From assembly GCF_040807025.1 (NCBI RefSeq), contig NC_090967.1:6936001-7000000 (forward strand): 64,000 nt of DNA, given 5' to 3'. The notes beneath the pieces are model-generated. The model made no database searches. It saw only the letters and a list, made by a program, of their open reading frames with translations, and was not told the origin of the DNA. Positions 33,025-45,948 of the stretch are shown here, piece after piece. The position numbers and the translations under genes were made by a program. Position 1 is the stretch's first letter, and every line of letters starts with the position of its first letter. Source of the DNA: Struthio camelus. Lineage: Eukaryota; Chordata; Aves; Struthioniformes; Struthionidae.

Positions 33025-34496
33025 GCAAGGGACTCACGTGACATTTATTTGCATTTTATTATAAAAAAATACAGAATCCAAATCAGGTGGCGATGCGGTT
33101 ACCATCAGGGCGACGGCGGGGAGGAGAGCGGCGCGGCCCCCGGCCCCCCGGCTTCGGCCCCCAGCGTCGCTTAAGCGTTGCTTCCTCGTTCGCTTTTTTT
33201 TCCCTTCATTCTCTCACAGTCGCTGTACACAATATAGATATTTATATATATAATTTATATATATATAAAACACAGACCGATGGCGGCAGCGGGGCCCCAG
33301 CCAGGGCCGGCTGCACGCGACGCTTTCGCTTGCCTTCGGGAACCACGACCTGCTCTGGACACACGGCGGGGACGGGACGGGACGGGACGGGACGGGACCG
33401 GGGGGATGGCAGGGGATGCGAGTTTTTTGTTTTTTTTTTTCCCAACTGTTTTTGTATTTTTTGGATGGTCGAGATGAACTTATTGCAAGATTTCAGCTTC
33501 CTAGTCTAAAAAATAAAATAGAAATAAAATAAACCCTTCCATAAAATTCATTCTCAACAATACATTAAAAAAAAAAAAAGCCCCCAAAGGTCACAGTATA
33601 GCGCCTGCCGGCTGTATTTACAGGAACGGAGCGACCCCGAGTCCGTCGCGGGCTCCGGGAGGGACGGGCAAGGCGCGGGTGCGCCCCGGGAAAGGCGTCC
33701 GTCGGAAGGTTTCGTTTGCCGGCGTCCCGCCGCGCGGCGTCCTTGGGCGGCTCCGGGAGAGCCCGGCGGTCCCCCGCCGAGCGTTAGGGCCGGCAGCGGT
33801 GGGCGGCCCGGCACCCCTCGCCGGTTCGGCCGTCGCCCCCCGCCGCCGTTTCGGGCCAGTCTCAAACCCGATTTCTCTTTTTTTTGAGCGCAGAGGAGGA
33901 GAAGGGAAAAGCAGCTCCCGCGGAGGGGGAGCGCGGCGGCTCGGCTGCCGCCGGCGCCGGGAGGGGATCGAACCCGCAGCGGGGGCCGGCCCGGCGCGGT
34001 CCAGCCGGCGACGTCTCCGGCACAGCCCTCGGCGCCGTCGCGGGCCTCTGCGGCCGGCCGGCTCCCGGCCCGGCTCCCGCCGCCGCCGCCATCCCCGGCG
34101 GCTCAGTCTCTAGCACGGGAAAGCACGGACTGGAACAAAACCCACACAAATAAAAAAATAAAATAATAGATTTAAAAAAAAAAAAAAAAAAACCCTTTCG
34201 AAAAGGACTCTATATTTGGTCTAGAAATGTAAAAAGCAACATCCTACGGGGAGGGCCGAAGCCAGCGGAGCCGCCGCGGCAGCGTCCCAGGCGGCAGCGT
34301 CCGGCGGCGCGCGACCCCGGGCGCCCTCGCGGACCCCCCGCGCCGCAGACGGGCCGAGTCGAGCCCGCCGCCGGCCAGTTCGACGGTTATCCGGGAAACT
34401 CAGGATGGGAGGGGGGAAAAAAAAAAAACCACCACGACCCGGAGGAAAGCGGAGGCCGGCCGGGGCGCTGCCGCCGTCCCCGCGCCGCGCCGGGCG
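33025..34496 (-). other. EFNA2: EFNA2 3' UTR
   Basis: Runs from the stop codon (34497-34499) leftwards to two minus-strand AATAAA signals at 33055-33060 and 33044-33049, so cleavage is expected near 33,020-33,035. It contains TATATA repeats (33,240-33,268), five GGGAC units (33,367-33,398), and A-rich tracts at about 33,500-33,580 and 34,150-34,195. No other gene lies inside. Confidence 0.75.
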
Positions 34497-37400
34497 CTAC
34501 GAGCCCAGCAGAGTCCAGGCGACGGGCACCACGGCGAGCACGGCGTGCGGGACCCTGAGGCTGCAGCACGAGTTGTTGCTGGTGAAAATAGGCTCCGGGG
34601 ACTCGTAGAGGGAGTCGTCTAGGAAAGAGGGAGGAGAGGGAGGCGTGAGCGGGTGCTGAGCGCCGCCGCGGCTGCCCCCGCGCCCCCTCCCGCGCTGCCT
34701 CACCCTCAGCTTTTGCATCCCGCGCTCCTGGCTGCTTTTCCCACGGGGAACCCAGGTAAAACGGCCGAGCGGCGAGGCCCGGGGTTGGGGTCCCGCCGGG
34801 GACGGGGACGGGCGAGCCTGCGGCACGAAGCCCCCCTCCCCGAGCAGCGGCTCCAGCACCTCTCGCGTTACCGCAGCCCTTCCTCTCTGCTGGGCGCCGG
34901 CTCGATAAATCCCGCACAGTGTTAAAATACTAAAAAATAGCATCGGGAGAGACTTCCAACCGCCCCCCCCCCATTATGTCCTAGTCCTGAACCAAACAGA
35001 ATGATTTTTTACAGATGGTTTCATTATACTGAGTTTTATTTTAAAGCCATGCAAATAAAAAAAAAAAAGAAAGACATCCTTTTAAACGGTGACATTTCAC
35101 AGGCACTCAGCCCTTCCCCAGGGAGAGCCGCTGCCATTTGCTAATTACACGTTAACAGGAGAAGAAAATTATTAATTTGTTTTTTTAAATGGCTGAGTTA
35201 TTTGATTCTGAAAAGTAGCCGCTGTGCAGAGATTATCATATATATCTATATATTTTTTTCCCATCAGAAGTACAGCGGCAAACGTGGGCCGCGCGGGAGA
35301 CGTGTCTGCCCCGACGGCGGAGAGCGGGGAGGCGGGCCCGGGGCAGGGGGGGTCCCGCAGAGGGGCGCTTCGGCCAGGGTGCAGGGCCGCCCCCCCCACC
35401 CCCCCCAATCCCCAAAACCCCAGCAGAGGAGACCGGGGAGCCTCGGGGAGCAAGGGTGGGCTCCTTTCCCGCGGGGACGTCTCCCTGCAACCTCGGAGGG
35501 CGAGCAGAGGCCTGGCGTTTTCGGTGCATGTCAGGGGGAGCAGCAAGCGATGGCCGCGGGACCGAACCCCCCCCCCCCCGGCCCCCCGCCGCCGTGCAAG
35601 GGCTCCGGCGCGCGCCCGCGCTTACTTGTCGGCCGAACGTAAACCTTCAGCTTCAAGCAGGGCCGGTCGACCGTGTTAGGGGGAGAAGCAGCTGGAGAGG
35701 GAGAAAAGCAGAGCGACGTGAGCCAAGCAGCGCCCCGAGCCCCGCTCTGCCCCCTCCTTCACCCCCTCCCCGGCTGGCTTTAATATTTCTATTTACTATT
35801 TTGCAACGAGGCGCCCGCTGGGCTCGGGGCCCCCGGCCGCTCGCCCCCTCCGGCCGCCTACAAGCGCGACGGCATCGCCTGCCGGACCGGAGCGGCTCCT
35901 GCCCCGTCTCTGATCAACGCTCCAACCGGTGTCAGAAGCCGCCCGACCCCGGGCGGCGCGTTTCTGCCGAATCGTCCCCGGCTGCATGTCCTGGCTGCAA
36001 AAAAACGTCTGCCGAGGCGGGTTTCACGGCTGCTAGCGGCTCCCGCCACGCGAAGGGGGCGAAAGCGGGACGCTGCTTGCGTCACGCCGCGAGAGCATCG
36101 CGGCGGCCGTGAATGCCGGGGGCGCGGCGGAGGGTCGCCGGGGCCGTTCGAGCAGCCGCTGGAGGGGAACGCTTTGCAATTAAAACGGTGCAAAGCCAGG
36201 AGGGGAGGAGAGGGGGTTAAACAGACGGGGCGAGGGGGGCGAAGGGAGCCGGGCGGGCGGCCGGCGGCGCCGCTGGCCCTGGGACTGAGGCGCTCTGAGA
36301 GCCCGGCGCTCGCGCCGCGCGGGGACCATCCTGCCGGGAGAACGGCCTCGCGCGCTCCTCCTCTTCGGGGTCATCTCAAACGAATGCCACAGCAGCATGA
36401 AACATCCATCGCCAGCCTGCTCGGCCGCGGCCCCCCGGGAAGAGAGCCGGGCAGGGGGCGCATCCCGCGGGCGGCGCGGAGGACGAGCAGGAGGGTGGCC
36501 ACGGGGACCGGCCCGGGGAGGCAGGCGCCTCCGGGTGCTTCGCTGTCAGCCGGCTCCAAAGTTTGGCCCTGCTTCGGAAAAGCCCTTTGCAGCCCAGCGG
36601 GCGAACTGGTGGCCCGTCCTGCTGCAGGGGGACGCGCGGCGGCCCCGGAGGGAAACCCCCGAAAGCATGCGGGGGGATCGTCTAGGGCTGCGGTGCCCCT
36701 CACGCATCCTCCTGCCGGTCACTGCCGAATCACGCAAAACCACCGCGCTACCGGCGCCGCGAAGCGCCTCTGTCGGGCTGGGGAGGGGTTTGCACGACGG
36801 GCACAGCGTGCAAACCGCGCACAGCGTGCAAACCGCGCACAGCGTGCACGATGTGCAAACCACGCACATCGTGCATGATGTGCAAACCCTGCACACTGTG
36901 CAAACCGCGCACACCGTGCACGACACGCACACCGCGCATGACAGGCACACCGCGCACACCGTGCGCGACACGCACACCGCGCGCACCGCCGGAGCGCTGG
37001 GTCCTGGCAGCTTCTGCCCGGTCGCCCGCGCTGCTTTGGGCGGTGAGAGCCGCCGGGCGCCTGGTGCCTCTCCCGTAGCAGGCGAAATGGAGATGAAAGC
37101 ACAGAATAAAAACCATACTCATTGGGAGAGATAAAGGGCGTAATTGCAGTAATTATCTCGGTGGAAGTCCCCTCTCAGCAGGAGAAAAACGTAATATTTG
37201 TATATATGTTTTTAAAGGAACTGCATTTTCTTTTCTCTTTTTTTGGGACTGAAGACGGGGAGGGAGCACTATTGGCGTCCAGGTTAAAGCGGGAGGGGGA
37301 GCGGGACGGCGGCGGCCCCGGCCGGCTCCTGGGCCTCCCGGCAGCCGCCTTCCCCAGGGACCTTTGTTGCACACGTAAGAACAGTTTTGGCACAGCGACG

Positions 37401-38496
37401 CTGGGGGGGGCACAGCCAGCGGCTGCTGCACATCGTCTCGCTCTTTTGTTTTTAATCCCCCCCCTCCTTGCCGTCCTTTCTGCCCCGTGTCGCAGCCAGC
37501 CCGGGAGGGGGTCAAGCGGCGGCGAGACGCCGGCGGGCCGGGGGGCAGCGGGTGCTGCCGCCGGCTCCCGAGCGTGACCCGGCGCCGGGGCGCGGACCCC
37601 GTCTCGCCGCCTGCGAGGTTAATGGCGTCCCAATTTGCCAGCTCGAGGAGGAGGTAATTTCTTTTCTTTCATGTCTGCTAAATGCGGCTCCTCCAAGAGG
37701 CGTAATTTCTCATGTTCCGCATGACGGGAACTCTAACCGGTTTAGCAACGATCAGCTTCACCATTTACTTCGGTGTAATCGCTCCCTAACGACGTTACGA
37801 ATTAAAAAAAAATAAAAAAAATGAAACGGGGGGGGGGGGAGAAGGAGAGGGAGAGAGAGTTGTAGACGCAGTTCTTTCACGAGTGACATTTTACGGGGTG
37901 GGGGGGGGGGAATGGTAATTTAATATAGATAAAAGGAACAAATTAAGTGGGCTGAAAACAGATGCTTTAGGAAAAAGGGGGAGAAATAATAAGAACGACA
38001 GCCAGGCCGGTCAGCTCCCGAGCAGGGCGAGAGGCATCCCTGCCTCCCCGCGACGCTGCCACGTGCTGCTCCTTCACTTTCGTTTTTCCACCCTTTACCG
38101 CCCGTGCGGCGCCCACTGCCTGGTCCCAGCCCCATCAGCCGGTTTTCTTCTTCCTTTTCCCCCCCCCCCCTCGCCCCCCCGGCTCCAAGGGGCTCACACT
38201 CACAGATGTAGTAGTAGTCGTGGCCCGGCCGGAACTCGAAGCCCAGCGAGAAGGGGGTGAAGAGCTGGAACTTCTCCGAGAACTTCAGGGGTCCGCTGGG
38301 GGCGTCGGGCCGGTTGCACTCCCAGCGCTTGAAGCCCTTCTGGCGGTGGTCGCAGGACGCGTGCCCCTCGTAGTTGACCATGTAGAGGACGTAGCGCTCC
38401 ATCCTGTCGGCGGGCACCGGCTCCTCATAGTGCGGGCAGTAGATGTCCAGGTAGTCGTTGATGCTCACCTCCACGGTGTAGTCCCCGCGGTGGAAC
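34497..38496 (-). CDS. EFNA2: Ephrin-A2, coding exons 2, 3 and 4 (exon 1 outside the window)
   Basis: A GPI-anchored ligand for EphA receptors; in chick it is a repulsive cue in the retinotectal map (established). Exons on the minus strand: exon 2 38204-38496 (293 bp), exon 3 35626-35691 (66 bp), exon 4 34497-34618, all with GT-AG borders and matching phases. The exon lengths are those I recall for the ephrin-A family. Exon 2 encodes most of the receptor-binding domain: [34 protein letters not shown] and [20 protein letters not shown], with its conserved cysteines. Exon 3 encodes [20 protein letters not shown]. Exon 4 has the linker and GPI signal: [14 protein letters not shown], then the hydrophobic tail [18 protein letters not shown]. 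The signal peptide and first strand (YAVYWNRSNP) belong to exon 1, which I could not find up to 64,000. No damage is seen. Confidence 0.97.
34619..35625 (-). other. EFNA2 intron 3
   Basis: AT-balanced between about 34,915 and 35,270, with GATTTTTTACAGATGG, GCTAATTACACG and ATTAATTTG motifs that may be regulatory. GC-rich elsewhere, with C runs near 35,395 and 35,570. No exon. Confidence 0.6.
35692..38203 (-). other. EFNA2 intron 2
   Basis: CpG-rich on the left. A GTGCA-type tandem array lies at 36,790-36,990. AT-balanced blocks at about 37,080-37,255 (GGCGTAATTGCAGTAATT) and 37,610-37,800, and poly-G/A tracts near 37,830-37,915. No exon or RNA gene recognised. Confidence 0.6.
36790..36990. 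repeat. GTGCAAACC/GCGCACA tandem array in EFNA2 intron 2
   Basis: Degenerate units of about 9-18 bp built on CGTGCAAACCGCGCACA. Largely alternating purine-pyrimidine, so a Z-DNA-type structure is plausible. No coding role. Confidence 0.85.
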
Positions 38497-38744
38497 CTGC
38501 GGAGCAGAGGGCGGCGTGAGACAGGGGCTGCCGCTGCCCACCGCGAGCCTAAGCCTTGGCTTTAAAATCCTCCCCCCCCCCCGGCACCCCTGCGGCCGAG
38601 CCCCGTGCCTGGCACGACGCTGGGGAAACCGAGGCGCGAGCGGCAGCGGGACGCAGCGCTCCCAAACCGCGGCCCGGGGAGCGAGCCCCCCCCCCGGCGC
38701 GGCGCCCGGCCCCGCTGCCCCCCCCCCCGGCATTACGCTCAGCG

Positions 38745-38960
38745 CCTCGTTGGTTTCAGATTAATGAACCGGCAGCGACACGTGGCGAGAAGCAGCAAAA
38801 AAAAAAAAAAAGAAGAAAAAAAAAGATCACCGTTCCTCGCGATACCATCCAACCTCCGGGCATTAATGCAGACGCGCGCGGCAATCTTATCGCAATTTAC
38901 GGTTTTGGAGCTGATTATCTGAGAGATTAAGGGATTAGCAGGGCTGGAAAAGGACTCCGC
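38745..38960. promoter_or_regulatory. Candidate intronic element next to EFNA2 exon 2
   Basis: Contains GGCATTAATGCAGACG, ATCTTATCGCAATTTACGG and GATTATCTGAGAGATTAAGG, with an A tract at about 38,798-38,824. TAAT and GATA-type cores are frequent. Confidence 0.28.
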
Positions 38961-39619
38961 AGCACGGAGGCAATTCCCGCAATATTCCGCGCGCCGCTCC
39001 CGGGCTGCTGCGGCAGCTCCCCGCACCCTGCCCTACAGCTGCCGTCGGCTGCCGCGTTTGACAAACCCCCCCCGTCAAACCCTCGAGCTCCCCCGGGAGC
39101 CAGCCTGCCCTTTCCTCCCGCCCCCCCAGCTCGAGATGAGTTTTCTTTGCTAATTAATTTGAGGCTCCCGCCGCGCTGCTGCCCCACGAACGGAAAGCCC
39201 GCGAGCGGCGCGGGAAACGGCAGCGGGGCCGCCGCGCTCCTCCCAGCGCTCCCGGCCGGGCTCCGGCCCGCCGTGAGCTGAGGCCAGGGCCCGCAGCACG
39301 GAGAGGACGGGACACGAGCAGCCGGGGGGCAGCTGAGAGCGGGGCTGAGAACGGGGCCAAACTCATCACAGGGGAAAACCCGAGAACGCTCCTCTCGCTC
39401 GCCCCGCGCTTGCTGCAGCGGCCAAAACGCCCCCAAACCGGGCTGCCGAACCCCCCCCCCCGAACCCCACGACGGCTGGGAGCGGACTCGAAAACCACGG
39501 AGGGCCTGGAAAGCGCGGGAGCGAGCGGGGAAGGCTGCTGGCGGCGCGGCGCCGGAGGAGCCCGCGCAGAGCCGCCATCCAGCTCGTTACGTGCTTCGAG
39601 AGCGCTCTGGTCGCACAGG

Positions 39620-40030
39620 GAAAGGCGCTAATTAAGGAGCAGGGTTTTCCTCTCCCTCTCCTTCTCGCTCCGTCTCCGAGTCACTTGTGCCAACCCTGCC
39701 CCCGGCAAGGTAACGTTTTAAAATGTAAAATTAATACAAAGGGCCGCGATTTACTGGGAAACAGTTTTCAAACGCATACAAAACAATAAAAAAAAAAAAT
39801 TTACCCCCTCTCTTCTCTCTCTCCCTTTTATTTGAAAAAATTATTTATTTTAATGATTGTTATTAAAGCGCAAGCAAAGACGATTGTAACAGAAGGGCCC
39901 GCGCTTACCAGGGGAATAATAATAATAATTATATTTTTTGAGGAAAAAAAAACCAAAACAACTAACTCCAAGGGCCTTTGCTGGACTGACAAATTGCTGA
40001 ATTAAAGCTGATTAGCGGTGATAAATGGCA
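39620..40030. promoter_or_regulatory. AT-rich block in EFNA2 intron 1
   Basis: Includes CTAATTAAGGAGC, TTTTAATGATTGTTATTAAAG, an AATAATAATAATAATT microsatellite (about 39,916-39,931) and GAATTAAAGCTGATTAGCGG. Abrupt contrast with the flanks. Enhancer-like by appearance only. Confidence 0.3.
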
Positions 40031-41004
40031 CAGACGGAGGAGCGCGGTGGCGGGGAGGGAGGGGAGGTCTACCCCGCGCCGGCGGGGCGGGGGCGAGGAA
40101 ACCGGCCCGCGGGAGCGTCGCCAGGTCTGCACCCGAGACCGCGCTGAGCTTCCGAAAAAGGACGGACACGCTGCGAAACAAGAGGGCAGCGAAATCAGGG
40201 CTGATTTTTGCTTCTGGGCAGGCGAAGCCAAGGGCTGGCTTTGCAGTCGAGCCGAGGAGATGCCCCGCGTTCGCAGCCCCGCGTTCGCAGGCCGCCTCCC
40301 GGCCGGCCCCCGCGGGGCCCTGGCACCCGGCGCCCCGGCTCGCCGTCCCCCGAGCACCTCGGCGGCTCCCTCGCCCTGCGCCAGCCCTTTGCCGTGCGCT
40401 GTCCCCACGGGCTTTTTTGCAGCTTGCAGAGACCCGGCGGCCGCCTGCGCGCTCCGGGCAGCCGCCGCCTCCGCTCGCCCCGCGCCCCAAAGGCCCCAGG
40501 AAGGGCGACGGGCGAATCCCCGACGTTTCCTGCCGCCTCCCTCGCTGCTGGTGCCGACCCTGCCCGGCTGGCAGCGCCCGCCTCCCGCAGCAGAGCCGCC
40601 CCGCGCCGCAGGGGGCTCCGCCAGCGAAGCCCCGCGAGACGCGTCCGAGGCGGCTCCAAAGCCCCCGGCTCGCGCCGGCTCCCGAGCTTGCGGCGGGCAG
40701 CGGGGAGAGGGGCTGCGCAGGGGCGGCAGAGGGGCTGCTTCGCTCCTCCCGGCGGAGGGGAGACGGGGCCTCGCGAGCTGCCCGAGAACCGGCTGCAAAG
40801 GGGCCCGGCGCCCGCGAGCCGCCCTCCCCCAGCTGCCGGGGGCGCGAGGCAGCAGGTGGAAACTGAAATACTGGGAATCCTGTTTAAATGCAAGGAAAAA
40901 CATGGCTGCTGTCAGGGGGACAGCGCCCGGGACAGCCCACGACGCCCCCCGCGCTGCGGCAGGCCGGGAGCTGCAGGGCTCCCTGCGGCCGGGTGCCCCG
41001 GGAG

Positions 41005-41345
41005 GGCTGCCGTGCTGCACCGTGCCGTGCCATGCTGCACCGCACTGTGCCGTGCTGCACTGCGCTGTGCCATGCTGCACCATGCCATGCTGCACTGCGC
41101 CGTGCCGTGCTGCACCGTGCCGTGCCGTGCTGCACCGCGCCGCGCCGTGCTGCACCGCGCCGCGCCGTGCTGCACCGCGCTGTGCCATGCTGCACCGCGC
41201 TGTGCCATGCTGCACCGTGCCGTGCTGCACCATGCTGTGCCGCACTGTGCCGTGCTGCACCGTGCCGCGCTGCACTGTGCCGCGCTGCACCGTGCCGCGC
41301 TGTGCTGCACCGTGCTATGCCGCGCTGTGCTGCACCGTGCCCACC
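41005..41345. repeat. CYRTG pentamer array (CTGCA/CCGTG/CCATG/CTGTG)
   Basis: The sequence splits into pentamers CTGCA, CCGTG, CCATG, CTGTG and CCGCG in irregular order over about 340 bp. The same pentamers build the larger array at 57,785-58,885. It gives false Cys-rich proteins on the plus strand and His/Gln-rich ones on the minus strand. Confidence 0.93.
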
Positions 41346-42349
41346 CACCCACCTGCCGGGAGGAGCGCGGAGCGGCAGACGGCATCCAGGTGGCTTCGAA
41401 CCGACGAGGATCGGTTTGGGACGGCGGGAGGCGTTAATCGGCCCCTGGGGGCGCCGCGGCAGCGCACGGCCGAGAGGACGGGACGGAGCTGCCCAGCTCG
41501 CCGCCCCGCCGCCACCTGGGCTCGGGCCGGCGCCCGGCCCGCGGGCCCCGCGCTGCCAGGGCGGACGGCACGGCCCGAGCCCACGGGGCCGAGGGCGGGC
41601 GGCCGCGAGCGGGCAGGGGGGCAGCTGCAGCCCCCCGGCTCGGGGGCGCCTTTGTCTCGATCCGTCCCGGATCCGTCCCGGCTGCTCTCCGCTGGCGAAT
41701 CTTTACTTATGTCTCCGTTTCCCCCTGCTGATTCACCCCCCTCCTACAAATATTACATTTCCGCCTGATCAGATATTCCCTCCCGACGGCTTTGCTGAGC
41801 GCTGCAACAAGCGCCTTCCCGAGGCCCGAGCGGTTTTCCAAGGAGCCGCGGCGGCGCCCCGGCCCCCGCTCCGCCGGCTCAGCCCGCCGCCGGGCAGCGA
41901 GGGGAGCCGCGGCCGGGTCCGGCGGCGGGCGCTGGGCTGCTCGGCCCCCCGGCTGCCCGGGGGGACCCGTCTGCAGCCCGGGGACGGGGTCCCGGTGCGG
42001 CTCTCGGACCCCGGCGCCCGCGGGGTGCCAGCGCGTTATCATGCCCGCCCGCTCCTGCAAAGCGCCGAGTCCATCGCCCAGACGATCCCCGCGCGCGTGC
42101 AATGACCTCGCTGCGCTTTTGCAGCAACGCGGGAGGAGCCGTCGGGGCTCGCGAGAGGCCCCAGCTCGGCGACGAGGCAGGGACCCCACCGCAGGGACCC
42201 CGCGCCGCAGCCGAGCCGGCCGTTAACTCGATACCGTTTCGAGTCGCTCGGCTCGCGAAACGTCAAGAGCGTTGTAAGAACCCGCCGCCCCGTGTGATCC
42301 CCGCAGCAACTACCACGAGCCGGGCTCGAACCGCCTAAACGGGGCACGT

Positions 42350-43430
42350 CGCTAACTCATCCGCTTCAAAAGAATAATAATGAAACACCCCCCCCCCCCC
42401 GCACGCCCCGGCGAGCGGCCGCCGCCTGCCCCGCGGAGGGGGGTCCGCAGCCCCCCGCGCCGCCCTCCTCCAAGGACCCCGGCAGCAGGGAGCGCTTTGG
42501 CGGCGGGGGGGCGACGAGGGTCCCCGTCTCGGCTGCGTAAACCTCGCAGCGTCCAGCCGCCGTCGCAGCGGACGGGGGGGAGCGGAGCCGCTGAAGCATC
42601 CACCCGGAGAACGGGGGCAGCCGCGCGCGCGGGGAAGGGTCCTCGGCGGCAGCGCGGTGCCCCGAGACCCCCAACGAACGGGGGGGTTAATGCCTGGCGG
42701 GAGGGGTGGAAATCATCTTGCAACGCTTAAAATAGACGTGAACTCTCGGGCAGCCCGGGGGGCGCTGGGGACGGGACGGGAGGCGAGAACCGGCCCCCGG
42801 CATCGCCGCCCGCCTCGGCCCTTCCCCCTCGGATCGCCGGCACGCGCCGCCCCGCTTCGGCATGACGAGGGCGGAAATCTGTCGGAGTGAAATTGCCTGG
42901 AATAAAACATTAGCGCTGACGAAGGGGCGGCAGCGGGCGCCCCAGCCGCAGCGTTCGGGGCGCGCAGCAGCGCGGCGGGCCGCGGCTCGCGCAAACCCGT
43001 TCGCTGCCGGTTTTGCCCCAGCTCCTTTTAACACCCCAGGAAAACAACCGCCCCGTCCCTTTCCAGGGGTTTTTTTTTTTTTTGGCAACATCACGTGGAA
43101 GAGCTCTCCGCTCGCAGCGGTGGCTCTCGCGCTAACGCCGCCCAAAGCCTGACGGCGGCCGACTTCGCCCCCGCCGCGACGACGCTTTTCCGCGACCCGA
43201 GAGCCCGCACCGCGGCCGCGCGAGGGCGGGAGCCTGCGCCCCGTGCAATGCAATTAGCCCCCGGTGCAATTAGCGCCCGACGGGTCTCAAGGGGAAGCTC
43301 GCAACTCCCGTCTCCACCGAGCGCGGGCGTCTCGCGGCGCCGGCCGGCTCGGCCATCCGCCCTCGCCGGAGTCCGCCAGGATTTTATTGCAAAAACGAGC
43401 TTTCAGCCTCTGCGGCGGCAGAGAGCCGGT
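42350..43430. other. GC-rich intronic DNA
   Basis: CpG-rich with C runs (42,388) and a T run at 43,070-43,085; one ATTAGCGC/AATTAGCCC pair near 43,252-43,278. No gene recognised. Confidence 0.4.
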
Positions 43431-45925
43431 TGAAAACGCGACCTCGGCGCGCTCAAAGTCACAGAGCAGATGAAAGGAGCTGCTCAGCCATCGCCGCGCT
43501 GCTCAAAATCCCAGGATTTTTCAATAGGCTCCCGGCTAGCGAGGCGCCTGGCTCACGATTTCCGAACGCACGACACAATGACACAGAGAAGGATATTTGC
43601 TCCACTTTTGTCAACGCGCTGGATGAAAAGCAGCCCGCCACGAGAGCAGGGCTATTAGCGCAACCAGGCTGATCCTCCGCAGGCTCTCGGCGCCCCGGCT
43701 GCGGGAGATCTCCGCCAAGAGAAAGGTTTAATCGTTGCAGCTCCTATTTGCTGAAGCCAGGCCTGCTCGCCCCGGCACGCTGATTTTTCCCCCCCCTCCC
43801 CATCTAAATGCGGATGCTAACGCGAGGCTGCGAGGACAGCGACGGGGAGCCCCGGAGAGCTGCAACGGGGCGCTGCCGGCCGGAGACGCGCTGCAAACGG
43901 CCCGAGGCCGGTCCCCTCCCCGTCGGCGATGCGGCCACCAGCCCGCCTCCCAAGGGTTAAACAACCCGGATTTGCTCTTTCCCGAGCAGCTCGAAAAGAG
44001 ATATGGATTGCTCTCGCTAAAATACATTGGGGGGGGGGGGGCTCTTCTCTCCCGCAGCCGCTGCTCCGCGGGCTCCTGCCCCAGCGGGGACTTCCCACCG
44101 CCAACGTTCACGCCACTTTTCCCACCCGTGGGACCGGAGCGGACGGGACCTGTCACGGCCCCGGGGGGGGGGATATTTTGGCCACCTGGTTACTAAAACA
44201 GCCGGGCTGCAGGTTAGCTTTCCTTGCTCCGCAGCGCGCGTTGCTCTGCGCGCCGCGGGCGGTGCGGCCGGGCCGGCGCGCAGAACGACGCCTCAAACGC
44301 CGTTTTTCCGGGTCCCCTCGCGAGCGCGGAGCAGGAGCCGCCGCGCCCGGACGCCTGGGCCCCCGTGCCGGCCTGCCCAGCGGGAGCCGGGGACGGGGTT
44401 TAGCTGAGCCACGTGGGTGAAGTGCTTGGAGCGGCCGGAGAGGAAGGCGCCGCAGCAAGGGCGAGCGGTGCTGCTACCCCTCCTACCCGCGAAGGTTTCT
44501 CGAACGTCACCGCGGGCGACGTCCGGCCGAAACGGCGCGCGCCGCTGCACGGCCGCCGCTGTTCCCGCGCCTCCTCCGGCGGCGGCGGCCACCGTGCCCG
44601 GCGCCCCCGGGGAAGGATGCTGCGGAGCGAGGGCACCGAGCCCCTCCGCGGCGCTCCCCAGGCCCGCGGGCAAGGGCGTCTCGGGCCGCCCCTCCGAAAC
44701 GCGGTCTTGGGGGAACCCGCCGCACACACGCCACCTAAATTATTTAATTTCTCCAAACTGCCGCACCTTTATAAATCATTAAAAGCTCCTTTTGATCTGC
44801 GCTAACGAGGTTTCCCGAGCGCACTGGTTGGGAACGGGGTTCGGCGCCAGAGAGCGAATCAGCTAATTAAAAAAAATAAAGAGGGCGCGGGATGGAGCGA
44901 GGCGGGGGGAGGCCGGGCCGGCACCCGCCCCGCGCCCGCCGGGGACTGGGAAAAGCCCCTGGCGGTTCCCTCCTTCCCCCGCGGGAGGGACGGCCGAAGC
45001 GGCGTTTGCATTTCCGCGGCTTTTCCCCCGCCCAAGGAGCCAGCGAACCGAAGGCGCCTAGGGACGAAGAGCGAACGCAAGGAGAGGAGGGAAGGCGGCG
45101 TTAAGCGACGTCCAGCAGAAACCAACTGTGCAACCGGGACACCGGAGCAGGGATTATACTTAGCTCGGCTTTTCCAAGCGTGTGAGCCCTGCGCCCCGCT
45201 GCTGCGGCCGCGTGCGGAAGCGAGCTCTCCCGCCGGCCGCCCGCGCCGGACACCCGCTTCGCGCCCGGGCTGCCGGCCGAGCCCTGCCCTCGCCGGTGGC
45301 CGCACTCTCCCAGCGCCGGGCTGGGGGCAGCCGGGGTCGGGGCGCCGAGCGCCGCTTCGCCGGCCCCGACGGCTTCAACGTCCGCGTTTGTCTCAGCTAC
45401 AGAGCTCCGATCCCGGCTCCGCAGCCAGCGGCTCGATTACCGCTATCTGGGAGGACGGCGACGGCTCCTCGAGACGGGAGGGCGGTTTAGGCTTAATGCT
45501 GTTTGACAGCCCGGCCGCGGCCGAGCTCGGCTCCGGGCGGCGCAGCCGGGGACCGCGGAGGAGCGCGCCAGCGGGTCGAGCGCCGAGGTCCGGAGCTGGG
45601 ACGGGCGCAGCAGCTCCCGGGCACCCGGCACGGCCACGGCTCCCGCAGCATCCAAGTACCAACATCGCCTGCTCCGGTTTGCTGAAAAACGGGTGTTTTG
45701 CCACGTTTTTCACGCTCGTGCAATGCACGGCCTCGAGGGGAAGGCGGGCGAGAACCGGATTTTCACATCATTCTTTTTGTTCGACGCCGGGCCGGTTCGC
45801 GGGGCCGGTGCCGGCGCTCCAGCAGGCTCCGAGGGCTGGCAAGCCGGGTGGCCTCCCGCAGGGCTCGGCCCCTTGCACACCCCGCTGGCTCTGCTGCAAA
45901 CCCAAAGTTCACTTTCTTAAAGAAA

Positions 45926-45948
45926 AAAAAATATATATATATATATAG
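45926..45948. repeat. (AT)n microsatellite
   Basis: An A run leads into about nine AT units, followed by a T run (45,950-45,962). A simple sequence in otherwise GC-rich DNA. Confidence 0.95.

Noticed and set aside
39962-42105. Frames of 280-573 codons across the first pentamer array
   Set aside because: The same repeat artefact; both strands open.
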